From the NCBI RefSeq assembly GCF_001854475.1, contig NZ_MNAN01000034.1, forward strand, positions 321,698 through 385,697: a stretch of DNA of 64,000 nucleotides, given 5' to 3'. The position numbers were made by a program, and so were the translations under genes. This DNA comes from Pseudoalteromonas byunsanensis (GTDB lineage: Bacteria > Pseudomonadota > Gammaproteobacteria > Enterobacterales > Alteromonadaceae). Positions 1 to 9,395 of the stretch are shown piece after piece; the first letter of the stretch is position 1, and the number at the start of each line of letters is the position of its first letter. Below the pieces are notes generated by a model. It did not search any database. It saw only the letters and a program-made list of their open reading frames with translations, and was not told where the DNA came from.

Positions 1-1005
1 TCCTTTGTATTCGGTTTCACCTGGTACATTCATATTTCTCCAACGTGCGCCTGTGGCCAGAATAATTGACTTGGCTTTAAGGGTCGCGCCGCTCTCAAGC
101 TCTACATTAAGCAACTGATCTCGATAAATGTTAGCCGCCCTTTGTCCTGCCATCACATCCACATCGTATTGCTTGACGTGTTCCTCTAGTTGAGCCACTA
201 GTTTCGGCCCTTCAGTGGCTTTAACGGAGATAAAGTTTTCGATACTCATGGTGTCAGCAACTTGGCCCCCAAAGCGCTCAGCAACCACCCCCGTGTTTAA
301 GCCTTTACGAGCTGCATACACCGCCGCAGATGCCCCCGCAGGGCCACCGCCAACAACCAGTACATCAAACACTTCTTTGTCATTTAGCTTAGCCGCTTGT
401 TTAGCCGCAGCGTTTACATCCACCTTATTAAGAATGTCAGTGAGTGTCACTGCGCCTTGAGAGAATAGCTCACCATTTAAGTAAACCGCAGGTACAGCTA
501 ATACGTTGCGCTCATTCACTTCGTCTTGAAATAACGCGCCATCAATCATGGTGGTTTTGATTAACGGATTAAGTGCAGCCATTAAGTTCAACGCCTGAAC
601 CACCTGTGGACAGGTTTGGCAGCTCAATGAAATGTACATTTCAAAATTCAGTTCGATATCTAGCGCCTGTATCTGAGCAATTTCATCTTGAGATGCCTTC
701 GTTGGATGTCCGCCACTTTGCAACACCGCCAGCACCAATGACGTAAATTCATGACCCATCGGCACACCCGCAAACTGAATATGTGTCTCACGCTTTGGTG
801 AATAGAGCGTCATACTTGGCCTGCGTACTTCGGTATCAGGGTTGTTTGTTACAGTGATTAGGTCACTTAGCGATGCTAAGTCTGTTGCTAACGCCTCTAA
901 TTCTTTGGCTTTATTGCTGTCATCGAGTGCAATGACCAGCTCAACAGGATCTTTTAAGGCGCTGAAATGGCTTGAAAGTTGATTTTTAATATTTTGGTCT
1001 AACAT
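1..1005 (-). CDS. ahpF: Alkyl hydroperoxide reductase subunit F (3' end outside window)
   Basis: Flavoprotein disulfide reductase that uses NADH to re-reduce the peroxiredoxin AhpC in the cytoplasm. The visible 335 residues begin at ATG 1005, preceded by an AGGA ribosome site. The N-terminal tandem thioredoxin-fold domain carries the CxxC pair at C129/C132 (SCQTCPQ), the same numbering as the E. coli protein. A Rossmann FAD motif ([12 protein letters not shown]) follows near residue 215. The redox-active CxxC of the reductase domain and the C-terminus lie beyond base 1. It sits 58 bases downstream of ahpC on the same strand with a hairpin between them. Identification is firm. Confidence 0.95.
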   Translation of the reverse strand, partial: MLDQNIKNQLSSHFSALKDPVELVIALDDSNKAKELEALATDLASLSDLITVTNNPDTEVRRPSMTLYSPKRETHIQFAGVPMGHEFTSLVLAVLQSGGHPTKASQDEIAQIQALDIELNFEMYISLSCQTCPQVVQALNLMAALNPLIKTTMIDGALFQDEVNERNVLAVPAVYLNGELFSQGAVTLTDILNKVDVNAAAKQAAKLNDKEVFDVLVVGGGPAGASAAVYAARKGLNTGVVAERFGGQVADTMSIENFISVKATEGPKLVAQLEEHVKQYDVDVMAGQRAANIYRDQLLNVELESGATLKAKSIILATGARWRNMNVPGETEYKG

Positions 1006-1031
1006 GCTTGGTCATCCTCACAGCAATTGAA

Positions 1032-1056
1032 AAAGCAGGGGTGGGTTTGCCACCCC
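1032..1056 (-). terminator. Hairpin between ahpC and ahpF, likely partial terminator
   Basis: A 7-bp GC-rich stem (GGGGTGG at 1038-1044, CCACCCC at 1050-1056) with a 5-base loop. Read on the minus strand it is followed after three bases by TTTTT (1032-1036). It fits an intrinsic terminator or attenuator that would keep ahpF transcript below ahpC. That role is inferred. Confidence 0.6.
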
Positions 1057-1063
1057 GTTCTAT

Positions 1064-1633
1064 TTAGATTTTGCCTACTAGGTCAAGTGAAGGTGCCAAT
1101 GTTTCTTCACCTGGCTGCCAAGAAGCTGGGCATACTTCACCATCGTGGCTAGCAATGTACTGTGCCGCTTGTACTTTACGTACTAGCTCTTTGGCGCTTC
1201 GACCAATACCTAAATCATGTGTTTCAATCACTTTGATTTCGCCTTCAGGGTTAATTACGAATGTGCCGCGCAGTGCTAACCCCTCATCTTCAATCATTAC
1301 ACCGAAGTTACGAGTAATTCGCCCTGTTGGGTCACCAATCATAGGGAATTGGATTTTCTTAATAGTTTCAGATGCATCGTGCCAAGCTTTGTGAGTAAAG
1401 TGAGTGTCTGTTGACACTGAATACACTTCAACACCCATTTCTTGCAACTGTGCATAGTAATCAGCCAAATCACCCAATTCTGTAGGGCAAACAAAGGTAA
1501 AATCAGCTGGGTAGAAAAATACGATTGACCATTTACCAAGTAAGTCCTTTTCGCTCACTGCAACGAAATCGCCATTATGGTAAGCCGTTGCATTGAATGG
1601 TTGAATTTTTGTGTTGATCAATGATGTAGTCAT
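1064..1633 (-). CDS. ahpC: Alkyl hydroperoxide reductase subunit C (2-Cys peroxiredoxin)
   Basis: Typical 2-Cys peroxiredoxin that reduces hydrogen peroxide, organic peroxides and peroxynitrite in the cytoplasm. The peroxidatic cysteine is C49 in the signature DFTFVCPTE, and the resolving cysteine is C168 in GEVCPASW. The length, 189 residues, is within two of E. coli AhpC. It is the first gene of an ahpC-ahpF unit; the downstream ahpF would recycle it. The 265 bases upstream hold a possible OxyR-like site. Identification is firm. Confidence 0.97.
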   Translation of the reverse strand: MTTSLINTKIQPFNATAYHNGDFVAVSEKDLLGKWSIVFFYPADFTFVCPTELGDLADYYAQLQEMGVEVYSVSTDTHFTHKAWHDASETIKKIQFPMIGDPTGRITRNFGVMIEDEGLALRGTFVINPEGEIKVIETHDLGIGRSAKELVRKVQAAQYIASHDGEVCPASWQPGEETLAPSLDLVGKI

Positions 1634-1731
1634 AATTTAACTCTCTTAGTTTTGTTTAATGTCGATGACGAGCTAAGCTGTTCAGCTCGCCTTGCTTGGT
1701 TACTAAGATAGTGATGTTGAGTGATCAAATA

Positions 1732-1778
1732 AAATAGATTGTTTGGATTAGTTCAATCAGTTTTTTAGATTAAACTAT
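1732..1778 (-). promoter_or_regulatory. Possible OxyR-like operator upstream of ahpC
   Basis: AT-rich segment about 100 bases upstream of the ahpC start with GATTG (1737-1741) and its inverted copy CAATC (1754-1758), and ATAG/CTAT-like tetramers about 11 bases apart. OxyR sites are four such tetramers at 10-11 base spacing. The match is loose, so this is only a candidate supported mainly by its position. Confidence 0.25.
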
Positions 1779-1898
1779 GTTTATGCGGTGCCAAAGTGAT
1801 CTTTTATCGATTGTTTTGCATAGAAATTATAACCGCGGCCAACGCTGCGTTATACTCGCAGAAGTTCACTGTTTTAAAATCCTATTATTGAGGAAATC

Positions 1899-2324
1899 AT
1901 GCACCCTTTCTTAAATCATATTCAATTGGGCTATTATGGCGTTCTTCCTTTTTTGGCCTGTGTATTTTGGTCATTGTTGCTTGGCTCTTCCTTATTAGCA
2001 ATTGAGGCGTTTTCCCTATACAGCATGGGTATTTTAGCGTTTATGGCAGGAACACTTTGGCGTGCAGGAGAGCAATCCTATACTCACGCGGTGATGGCCG
2101 TACTGGTCGTGATCCCCTTCCCATTACTGGTGTTCGTCTCTGCAACCAATGCCTTGATATATTTAGCTATCTGCTTTCCTTTGGTGCTGTTGTTCGAACG
2201 TGGAATGCCTGCTTGGCAGCAATATCACAAGGATTATCACAGGATGCGCTATGTTTTGACGTCAGTGGTATTTGTTTGTCATTTGTTTATGATTGCTCAA
2301 AGTATTGAGCTAACAAGAATTTAA
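1899..2324 (+). CDS. DUF3429-like inner-membrane protein
   Basis: A 141-residue, very hydrophobic protein with four to five predicted membrane helices. The start is ATG 1899, preceded by GAGG at good distance. The segment YSMGILAFMAGTLW resembles the conserved core of the DUF3429 membrane family, whose function is unknown. A short loop rich in H, Y, D and R (HKDYHRMRY) lies before the last helix. It is not clearly linked to its neighbours. The family assignment rests on one motif and overall shape. Confidence 0.6.
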   Translation: MHPFLNHIQLGYYGVLPFLACVFWSLLLGSSLLAIEAFSLYSMGILAFMAGTLWRAGEQSYTHAVMAVLVVIPFPLLVFVSATNALIYLAICFPLVLLFERGMPAWQQYHKDYHRMRYVLTSVVFVCHLFMIAQSIELTRI

Positions 2325-2388
2325 ATAGTCTGCTATACCTTTAAAAGACAATCCTAGGCCTGAACCTAGGCCAAAGTGTGAGTAACAA

Positions 2389-3240
2389 ATGATACAAAAA
2401 CTAATCATTGCGCTGATTTGGGCTTTCGGTCTTGCCCTGCTGGCTTGGGTTTTTTCGAGAGCAAGCGTAGATATTGGCTCAGTTGAGGAGGTGCTGTGGT
2501 TTTGCTTATCAGCCTCAGCCATTACGTTAGTTGCACCACAGTTAAGCAGTAAACCCCTAGTTTTTGGCTGGTCTTTTTATTGTTTGGGGTTATTGCTTGA
2601 TATCTTTGATGAGTTCATTGGTCATGACATCGTTCCTGTTTTAGTCCTTGATACCTCTTTGAAAAGTTTAGGGTTTGTACTTGTTTGTTACGGTATGTTG
2701 GTACTGCTGTCATCTAAAAAAGTCACCATAGCTAAACTCAATTTAGAAATAGCAAGTCGTAAACAACTTGAAGAAAAGCTGCGTTACGAAGCCCACCACG
2801 ATCCACTGACTCATATAGGTAATCGCAAGGCCTGTTTTGCAAAGTTCTCAAATTTAAGCGAGCAGTTCCAATGGCTTTATTATTTTGACTTAGATAACTT
2901 TAAACAAGCGAATGATACATACGGACATCATATAGGCGATGAAGTACTCGAAAAGTTTGCTGGAGCCCTAAAAGAGCATTTTGATGAAGAAGCGGTGTTT
3001 CGCTTAGGTGGCGACGAGTTTGTGGCATTTAGCAAGCGCAGTCCTGAAGAATGCAAAGAGCTGAGAACTCTTATCAACCCCTCTTTGGTAGAATATCAGG
3101 TAGACGTGAGCATAGGAACAGCCGAGACTGATAAACATCAAGAGCCAGATAAGATACTGCAAATGGCTGATAACAAAATGTACAAAGACAAATCTAGAAC
3201 CTCAAGCCGTTCGCGCAGTGGTAAAGCTAAACCCTCCTGA
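2389..3240 (+). CDS. Membrane-anchored diguanylate cyclase (GGDEF)
   Basis: Predicted to make cyclic di-GMP from two GTP at the inner membrane. The first 110 or so residues contain about four hydrophobic helices (IALIWAFGLALLAWVF and others), followed by a short coiled linker ending ASRKQLEEKLRYEAHHDPLT, the usual entry to a GGDEF domain. The active-site loop is intact: RLGGDEFVAF near residue 207. No RxxD inhibitory site is evident five residues upstream. The C-terminus is basic and serine-rich (RTSSRSRSGKAKPS). No EAL domain is present. The signal sensed by the membrane part is unknown. Confidence 0.9.
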   Translation: MIQKLIIALIWAFGLALLAWVFSRASVDIGSVEEVLWFCLSASAITLVAPQLSSKPLVFGWSFYCLGLLLDIFDEFIGHDIVPVLVLDTSLKSLGFVLVCYGMLVLLSSKKVTIAKLNLEIASRKQLEEKLRYEAHHDPLTHIGNRKACFAKFSNLSEQFQWLYYFDLDNFKQANDTYGHHIGDEVLEKFAGALKEHFDEEAVFRLGGDEFVAFSKRSPEECKELRTLINPSLVEYQVDVSIGTAETDKHQEPDKILQMADNKMYKDKSRTSSRSRSGKAKPS

Positions 3241-3329
3241 GGCTTTCTTTAGTAGTGTTAAAATCCCTGTAAGATTTTCATTACCAGCAATGCTATAATC
3301 TCGGCCGTTTTTACTTTGATGTTCTTTTT

Positions 3330-4124
3330 ATGATTATAGATACACAATGGCGCATACTCACTGTAGGTGATGGCGACTTAAGTTTTTCACATGCGCTTCA
3401 ATCACGCCTAGGTGCAGGCCAACTCACCGCCAGTACCTATGACAGCGAAAAAACCATTCGTGATAAATATCAGCACCATGCGTTAGAGTTACTGAACGCA
3501 TCTAACACTCCATATCTGAGCGAGTTTGATGTAACCGCTCGCGATAGTTGGCAACGCCTAGCACAACCTCACTATGATTTGGCTATCTTTCAGTTTCCGT
3601 TACTACCCGCCTTTAGCGACCAAGCAGATTTTGAGCAGCAACAATATTCAATCAATACGCTAAATCGTAGCCTATTACGCCAATTTCTCGATAATGCTTA
3701 TCGCTATGCTTTAGACCCAACAGGCCCTATGCTGTGCTATATCACCTCTAAAGACGTTAAACCATACTGTGAGTGGGATCTCGAAGGCACTCTAAGCTTA
3801 AATAGTAAAATGAACTATTTAGGCCAACACCCTTTTGATATCTCACAGTTTCCCGGATATAAAATTCGCAATGTAGACAGAGACAAACACGTCAAAGACA
3901 CCAGTGGCACTACTTACGTTTTTTCCGCTAAAGAAAACCTGACATTGCAACAGCAACTCCACGTCCCACACTATTTGCAAGACAATCATTGTAGCTTTTG
4001 CAGAGCTGGCCCATTTCATAGCGAAGCGGACACACAAGCTCACTACAATTCGAAAAAACACCGCACTATGCTAAAGCATCAACAGCATTGGCAACGTTTT
4101 TTGGCATCATACCGCTCATCATAG
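3330..4124 (+). CDS. BMT5-like (DUF2431) Rossmann protein with C-terminal C2H2-type zinc finger
   Basis: 264 residues. The N-terminal part has the motif VGDGDLSFS (12-20) followed by TASTYDS, typical of the DUF2431/BMT5-like fold; yeast Bmt5 is a 25S rRNA uridine-N3 methyltransferase. The segment YDLAIFQFPLL (82-92) occupies the place of the family's conserved acidic/NPP-like region. The last 45 residues carry C221-x2-C224-x13-H238-x5-H244, the spacing of U1/JAZ-type zinc fingers that bind double-stranded RNA. An RNA-modifying or RNA-binding role is therefore likely, but the substrate is unknown. It stands alone, and the start codon has a poor ribosome site. Confidence 0.7.
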   Translation: MIIDTQWRILTVGDGDLSFSHALQSRLGAGQLTASTYDSEKTIRDKYQHHALELLNASNTPYLSEFDVTARDSWQRLAQPHYDLAIFQFPLLPAFSDQADFEQQQYSINTLNRSLLRQFLDNAYRYALDPTGPMLCYITSKDVKPYCEWDLEGTLSLNSKMNYLGQHPFDISQFPGYKIRNVDRDKHVKDTSGTTYVFSAKENLTLQQQLHVPHYLQDNHCSFCRAGPFHSEADTQAHYNSKKHRTMLKHQQHWQRFLASYRSS

Positions 4125-4340
4125 CAAACCGGGATTTTTAAGGGCTGGGTTTCTTCCGTATGAAGACCTGATCTAGAAACATTAGTAACTAGAAAATCGC
4201 AATAAAGTTACCTAATGTAAATGTAGAGAAACTTAGCAGTAAAACCAATGAATAATGTATACAAAAACCTTGCTGCGCTATCTTGAGGCCTTTAGACTAG
4301 GCGTCTTGCGTAAAATAAGTGTGAGAGAGAATCAAGCTGA

Positions 4341-5195
4341 ATGAAACTAACCAATCGAGATTTCTTGTTTGCGGTATTGTGTTTACTGATTGCAATGATA
4401 ACCATTCAATCGGGCGCATCAATTGCAAAACAATTATTTCCTCATGTTGGACCTGAAGGCACAACCGCGTATCGTTTAGGCTTCTCTGCGATCATTTTGT
4501 GTCTGGTATTTCAGCCGTGGCGATGTATTCCCGCCAACAAAAAGCCCATCTTGATCTATGGATTGTGTTTGGGTGGCATGAACATCACGTTTTATTACGC
4601 GATTGAGCGTATTCCGCTTGGCATTGGCGTGGCGCTCGAATTCACAGGGCCTTTGGCTGTTGCTTTGTTTGCTTCTAAGCGAAAACGAGATTATGTGTGG
4701 GTATTGTTTGCTCTGCTGGGAATTTTACTGCTACTTCCCGATATGAGCAGTGCACAAGGACTCGACCCAATTGGTGTGTTGCTGGCCCTGATAGCTGGTG
4801 CCTGTTGGGCTGGTTATATTCTATTTGGTAAGAAAACTGGCAGTCAAGGGTCAGGTGGCGCTACCGTCGCCTTAGGCATGAGTGTTGCGGCCATTGCAGT
4901 CGTGCCACTGGGCGTTGCGTCTCAAGGTGCTGCATTATTAAATTGGGAGTTAATCCCTTTAGGTATCATGATTGGGGTACTCTCAAGTGCACTCCCCTAT
5001 AGCTTAGAGATGGTTGCCCTGCGGAACATGCCAGCACAGGGGTTTAGCATAATGATGAGTCTAGAGCCGGCGATTGCTGCGTTAGCAGGGCTCATGATCC
5101 TTGGTGAACTACTGAGCATCTGGCAGTGGCTGGCCATTTTTATGGTGATCATTGCATCAGTTGGTAGCTCGCTGTCTAGCAGCAAAGCACACTAA
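4341..5195 (+). CDS. rhtA: RhtA-like EamA-family amino-acid exporter
   Basis: Inner-membrane drug/metabolite transporter with ten predicted helices in two EamA halves, 284 residues. The stretch IPLGIGVALEFTGPLAVALF (91-110 approximately) closely resembles the E. coli threonine/homoserine exporter RhtA, as does the following ALLGILLLLP segment. RhtA exports threonine, homoserine and some analogues; the substrate here is inferred from that likeness. The start ATG 4341 is preceded by GAGAG. The gene is monocistronic and converges on the S41 peptidase gene. Confidence 0.8.
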   Translation: MKLTNRDFLFAVLCLLIAMITIQSGASIAKQLFPHVGPEGTTAYRLGFSAIILCLVFQPWRCIPANKKPILIYGLCLGGMNITFYYAIERIPLGIGVALEFTGPLAVALFASKRKRDYVWVLFALLGILLLLPDMSSAQGLDPIGVLLALIAGACWAGYILFGKKTGSQGSGGATVALGMSVAAIAVVPLGVASQGAALLNWELIPLGIMIGVLSSALPYSLEMVALRNMPAQGFSIMMSLEPAIAALAGLMILGELLSIWQWLAIFMVIIASVGSSLSSSKAH

Positions 5196-5261
5196 AGCTT
5201 TATTGTTAACGCTATAAAATAACCCGCAAGCAAAAGGTTAACCTAAATTGCCAACTTAAAA

Positions 5262-5286
5262 TGCGGTGACGATGGTCGCCACCGCA
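5262..5286 (-). terminator. Intrinsic terminator after the S41 peptidase gene
   Basis: TGCGGTG (5262-5268) pairs with CACCGCA (5280-5286) around an 11-base loop that can pair further. On the minus strand the stem is followed by TTTTAAG. It lies just beyond the stop codon of the peptidase gene. Confidence 0.55.
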
Positions 5287-5292
5287 AATCCA

Positions 5293-6249
5293 TTACTCCT
5301 TGGCAAGTGCCCTAGCTAGCGCTTGTTCTTTGGGCACCGCAATATCAGGCTTAACACCCACTTGCTCCCAATTAGAGCCTGTTTTTGGGTTGAGGGGTCG
5401 CAACATTGGTAGCCTCAACACCAACCAATCATTGATTTTTCTTACTCCTGTGCCATGTGCCAGTCCTTCTGTTTGTTCACCAATAACACGCGCTCTACCT
5501 AAATGTTTCAATGTGTAGGTGAAAAACTCAGCGGCACTGATCACTTTACTGCTTGTTAAAATGGTAATCGGAATAGTTTTTAGGTTCTTGTGAACCTCAA
5601 CCGAATAGCTATCGACCCGATGACTAAACCCATCTCTTGTATGAATATCCCACAAATGCGTGTTATCCTTCACAAAATGACTGATCAAATGTGCCACCAA
5701 TTCCATAGACCCACCGGTGCACTCTCTTAAGTCGATAATCAGGTGAAAAGTATGACTCAAGAAGTTGAGCGCATGTGTAGCCACTTGTTTGGCGCGCTCG
5801 TCGGGATGAAATTTATTGAATTTTAAGTAGCCAACATTGCCACTTAGCACTTTGGCCTGCTCAAAAGCAAAGTTATTTATCCGCTTCTCATCAGACTCTT
5901 GTAGGATATGAGTAACCACTTTATCAGGTCGCATCGATACAAGACCAAGATGACCATCTTTACTTAGAATGCGCAGCTGTTGTCCCACTTCATCGATAAA
6001 CTGCGCACGCGTAGTAATATGGTTAAATTGGCCGTTCGCTTCTAAGTCGAACAATGCTGACACAACCTGATTGGCCACTTTGGGCAACACATAACCTTGC
6101 TCAATTTGATTGCTGAGCAAATGAATCGTCTGGACGCGTTGTTGCGCGCTAATGGCTTCGTCTAAACTTGCATTCGCGTCACTAAATAAACATATCACCA
6201 AGCAAAAAACGCTCAGCACGCGGTTAAGAAAATTGTATTTTGTATTCAT
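5293..6249 (-). CDS. S41-family peptidase (C-terminal processing / IRBP-like)
   Basis: Exported serine peptidase of 318 residues with a signal peptide ending near SDANAS. The N-terminal helical part resembles the Peptidase_S41_N region. The catalytic core shows GNVGYLKFNKF, LIIDLRECTGGS and the nucleophile segment TSSKVISAAEFFTYTL, followed by GEQTEG. No PDZ domain is visible, so it belongs to the short S41 group (tail-specific or tricorn-core-like) that trims peptides in the periplasm. It follows a small membrane protein and an S9 peptidase on the same strand with a 46-base gap, suggesting a shared peptide-degradation transcript. Confidence 0.85.
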   Translation of the reverse strand: MNTKYNFLNRVLSVFCLVICLFSDANASLDEAISAQQRVQTIHLLSNQIEQGYVLPKVANQVVSALFDLEANGQFNHITTRAQFIDEVGQQLRILSKDGHLGLVSMRPDKVVTHILQESDEKRINNFAFEQAKVLSGNVGYLKFNKFHPDERAKQVATHALNFLSHTFHLIIDLRECTGGSMELVAHLISHFVKDNTHLWDIHTRDGFSHRVDSYSVEVHKNLKTIPITILTSSKVISAAEFFTYTLKHLGRARVIGEQTEGLAHGTGVRKINDWLVLRLPMLRPLNPKTGSNWEQVGVKPDIAVPKEQALARALAKE

Positions 6250-6295
6250 GACTTTTCCTTTAATTTATAAATAATTCAAAAAGTTAAATTACAAA

Positions 6296-6715
6296 CTAAA
6301 GGGATAAAGAATGGCTGGTGTGTCTTTTGAGTATATTGTTATTACGCCACAGTGAAAAGCGCAGCTTGGCGAGAGATTGGCACCGACAGTACCAGGGTAT
6401 CAAGGACAAAAAAAGTCTTGGCAAATACGCAATACAACTGACACAAAGCAAAGCAAAAACGAATAACAAAATCGCTTGAGGCATACTTTGGTATACATGC
6501 AAAAATTGCTGTGCTTGGCTGAGAGCCCTTGGTTGCGCTTGGCTTTTTTGTGCTTTTCCTTCGAGCTGGAATACAGCGGTATCCACTACGAATGTATTTC
6601 CTCGTAACTCGCTGCTATCTAGCGGTGCAAGTACTAACAGCCAACCACACAAAAACAGAGCTGACGCAACCGCCAGCACTGTATAAACTTTGTGAATCAG
6701 CCGTTTGCAATACAT
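6296..6715 (-). CDS. Small two-helix membrane protein, unknown function
   Basis: 139 residues with an N-terminal membrane helix (VLAVASALFLCGWLLVLAPL), a polar glutamine-rich middle probably outside the membrane, and a second helix (AILLFVFALLCVSCIAYLPRLFL) followed by a basic tail. I recognise no family. It starts three bases after the stop of the S9 peptidase gene and precedes the S41 peptidase gene, so it is probably co-translated with the first. A role as accessory to these exported peptidases is only a guess from position. Confidence 0.5.
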   Translation of the reverse strand: MYCKRLIHKVYTVLAVASALFLCGWLLVLAPLDSSELRGNTFVVDTAVFQLEGKAQKSQAQPRALSQAQQFLHVYQSMPQAILLFVFALLCVSCIAYLPRLFLSLIPWYCRCQSLAKLRFSLWRNNNILKRHTSHSLSL

Positions 6716-6718
6716 AGA

Positions 6719-9220
6719 TTAATGAACGGGCTCAACAGTGGTGTCATCATCACCTGAGACAAGGTTGTCAGGCTGTTGTTCACCTTTTGTACCTTCCTCA
6801 AAAGCAGGGGGCTTTGGAAACAGATACGTGTCTAACCACTGCTCCTGTTCCCACAAAACATGCAGGATACTTTCACGTGCACGATAACCGTGCCCTTCAT
6901 TGGGAAGCATCACTAATCGTGCTTGCTTACCTAACCCTTTGAGTGCTGCATACATACGCTCTGACTGCATTGGGAAGGTGCCCGAATTGGGATCTTTATC
7001 GCCGTGGATCATCAACATAGGCTCATTAATTTTCTCTGCATGGAAAAACGGAGACATACTCGCGTACACGTCCTGAGCTTCCCAAAAATCACGCTCTTCG
7101 CCTTGAAAACCAAACGGTGTCAAACTGCGATTGTATGCGCCACTGCGCGCAATACCTGCAACAAATAAATCAGAATGGGCTAGTAAGTTCGCGACCATAA
7201 ACGCGCCATATGAATGCCCAGCTATGGCTATTTTATCCGCATCAGCCACCCCTTTGGTAACCAATACATCAACCGCAGCTTTGGCACTTGCGACTAGCTG
7301 TTTTCTAAAATTATCATTGGGCAATGCATTACCCTCGCCTACAATTGGCATTTTAGGGTCGTCAAATACAGCTATACCTTTGGCTAAGTAAGGCATCGGC
7401 CCCCAATAGCCAAAATAAGGGAATTCATAGGGTGACTCACGCACCTGAGAAGCTACACTTTTATCTTTATATTCAAGTGGGTACGCCCACATCAAAACAG
7501 GCAGTGGCCCCTGAGTCACATCATAATTTGCAGGTAGGTAAAGGTTCCCTGTCAACTCAACGCCGTCATCTCTAGTATATTTTACTTGCTCTTTGGTCAC
7601 GCCATTGAATTCTGGATAGGGGTGCTCGTAACGGGTAAGCTGCGTTAAAGTATCAAAATTTAAATCGCGAATGAAAAAGTTAGGTTGCTCAGTTTGTGAC
7701 TCTCTAACTGTAACAAATCGCATACCCTCGTCATCCAATAGGCCTTTTACGCGTTCATAATAAGGGGCTTGTGATTGCCAAATACGCGTCGAGCTATTGG
7801 TTTTTACATCGTAACGGTCTAAGAAAGGTTGATTACCCGCCTTTGACGCACCATCACCATGCAAGAACAGATAACGCCCACCTATGAGCTTTAATACTCT
7901 TGACCCCAAGTCACTGCGCGTGTACACAAACTGACCAGGGTTTTTGTACGCATCGTTATAACTGCGCTCAGAGAATATTACTCGGTTTTGATCAGCCGCT
8001 CTTGGGGCAATGACAGAGGTACGTATGCTTCGGTCACTAAAACGCCATTCACTGAGCAAAGCAACTTCATCATCAGCCCATTCTATAGAAGAGAAACGAC
8101 GCTCAACCTTGGCAAATAACTCGGGTTCACGTTTAAATGGTGCACTAATGGTATACAGATAATCATGATGTGGCACATCTTGTTTCATATTGCCACCATC
8201 TTGCGCCTCCGCCCACATTACTGTTGCCCCTTGATCAGCACGCCACTGAAACTCTCGTGGCCCTGTGCGAACGCTATCAAAACCCTTAGGTATATTCTCA
8301 GCTAAAGACTGCCTTGCAAGCTCATACAAAGGGTAGCCCGTCATACCCCAAACTTGCCAAACACTGGCAAATCGCTGATAAGGTACTTGATAAGAAAATG
8401 GTTCATCTATCATACCCACAATGAGACTCGTTGAATCTGGCGATACAGCAAACGATTTCATCAAAGTAGGCTTGCCTATACCTTTAATTGGTCCATTCAG
8501 TGGTACCTTTGCCAATTGCCCTTGCGCGTAAAATTTGAATTCTGCTTCATCAAATGGCGTTTTAAGTAGATTTTGATAAGTTCTAGCAGGGGCTTTTTCG
8601 CCACTACTTTGTTGGACGATAGGCACAACAGACTGTGCTTTTGGTTTTAGCGTTGGTTGACCATGATTAACCGCAAAATTAACCACAATAGCATGGCTAT
8701 CAGGTAACCAGTAATAAGGGGTTGCAGTCACCACACCATTGAGTGTTGATTCGGTGAGCTGGCGAGCCAAGCGCTCTTTTATGTCGTAAACCCACAATGT
8801 AGCATCAGCTTCTTGTTCAACAATAAAGCTCAGGTATCGACTATCTGGCGACCACTGCACTGAGCGCAGCACAGCATCAGCTGGGATCCCCTGAGGACGT
8901 ACCACAGAACCGGTATCGACATGTTTAAACTCTAATGATAAGTAGGTACGACGAGACTCACGCATAAAAGTTTTTGGATTAAACTTAATACCCGCCAGTG
9001 CTTTTTCTGATAGTGTCAGTTCATCCAGTGTTAGAACCCTTTTACGTTCCAACAATGCCAACCATTTACCATCATGACTAAGTAAACTCGAAGGAAGTAA
9101 TTTTGCATCCACTAGTTTTGCCAGCGCAGGAGAAGGTACTTGGTACCCTTGTTGCTGTGCAACCGCACCAAAGATTGGCGCCATTATAAAAATTACTAAT
9201 CCTATAAATAAACGCTTCAT
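6719..9220 (-). CDS. S9-family prolyl-oligopeptidase-type peptidase (glutamyl endopeptidase-like, S9D)
   Basis: 833 residues with a signal peptide (to about AVAQQQG), a beta-propeller-like N-terminal half, and an alpha/beta-hydrolase catalytic domain. The nucleophile motif is GHSYGAFM, followed by ARSGAYNRSLTPFGFQGE, a signature of the S9D group typified by chloroplast glutamyl endopeptidase. The Asp lies in HGDKDPNSGTFPMQSER and the His in NEGHGYRARES. The acidic tail after the domain (EEGTKGEQQP) is extra. It probably cleaves peptides in the periplasm. It is the first of three same-strand genes ending with an S41 peptidase. Confidence 0.9.
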   Translation of the reverse strand: MKRLFIGLVIFIMAPIFGAVAQQQGYQVPSPALAKLVDAKLLPSSLLSHDGKWLALLERKRVLTLDELTLSEKALAGIKFNPKTFMRESRRTYLSLEFKHVDTGSVVRPQGIPADAVLRSVQWSPDSRYLSFIVEQEADATLWVYDIKERLARQLTESTLNGVVTATPYYWLPDSHAIVVNFAVNHGQPTLKPKAQSVVPIVQQSSGEKAPARTYQNLLKTPFDEAEFKFYAQGQLAKVPLNGPIKGIGKPTLMKSFAVSPDSTSLIVGMIDEPFSYQVPYQRFASVWQVWGMTGYPLYELARQSLAENIPKGFDSVRTGPREFQWRADQGATVMWAEAQDGGNMKQDVPHHDYLYTISAPFKREPELFAKVERRFSSIEWADDEVALLSEWRFSDRSIRTSVIAPRAADQNRVIFSERSYNDAYKNPGQFVYTRSDLGSRVLKLIGGRYLFLHGDGASKAGNQPFLDRYDVKTNSSTRIWQSQAPYYERVKGLLDDEGMRFVTVRESQTEQPNFFIRDLNFDTLTQLTRYEHPYPEFNGVTKEQVKYTRDDGVELTGNLYLPANYDVTQGPLPVLMWAYPLEYKDKSVASQVRESPYEFPYFGYWGPMPYLAKGIAVFDDPKMPIVGEGNALPNDNFRKQLVASAKAAVDVLVTKGVADADKIAIAGHSYGAFMVANLLAHSDLFVAGIARSGAYNRSLTPFGFQGEERDFWEAQDVYASMSPFFHAEKINEPMLMIHGDKDPNSGTFPMQSERMYAALKGLGKQARLVMLPNEGHGYRARESILHVLWEQEQWLDTYLFPKPPAFEEGTKGEQQPDNLVSGDDDTTVEPVH

Positions 9221-9395
9221 TTTATTTCCATCCTACCCTATGCATTCAACCGAGCATCATATACTTAATTATTCGAAAATTCAGCCATATCAGTCAATTT
9301 TCGCCAAAGCTTACGCTTTTGTGACTCGCCAATTTACGCTAAAATAGCCACCACTTCCACATTTCAACGCCGCCTGCTTGGCAATATGAGCAACC

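Noticed and set aside
1071..1394. 107-codon plus-strand frame opposite ahpC
   Set aside because: Complement of a highly conserved gene; no ribosome site.
2353..2370. CCTAGG-N6-CCTAGG hairpin before the diguanylate cyclase gene
   Set aside because: Short, no T run, and only 19 bases before the start; could form a stem near the ribosome site but too weak to call.
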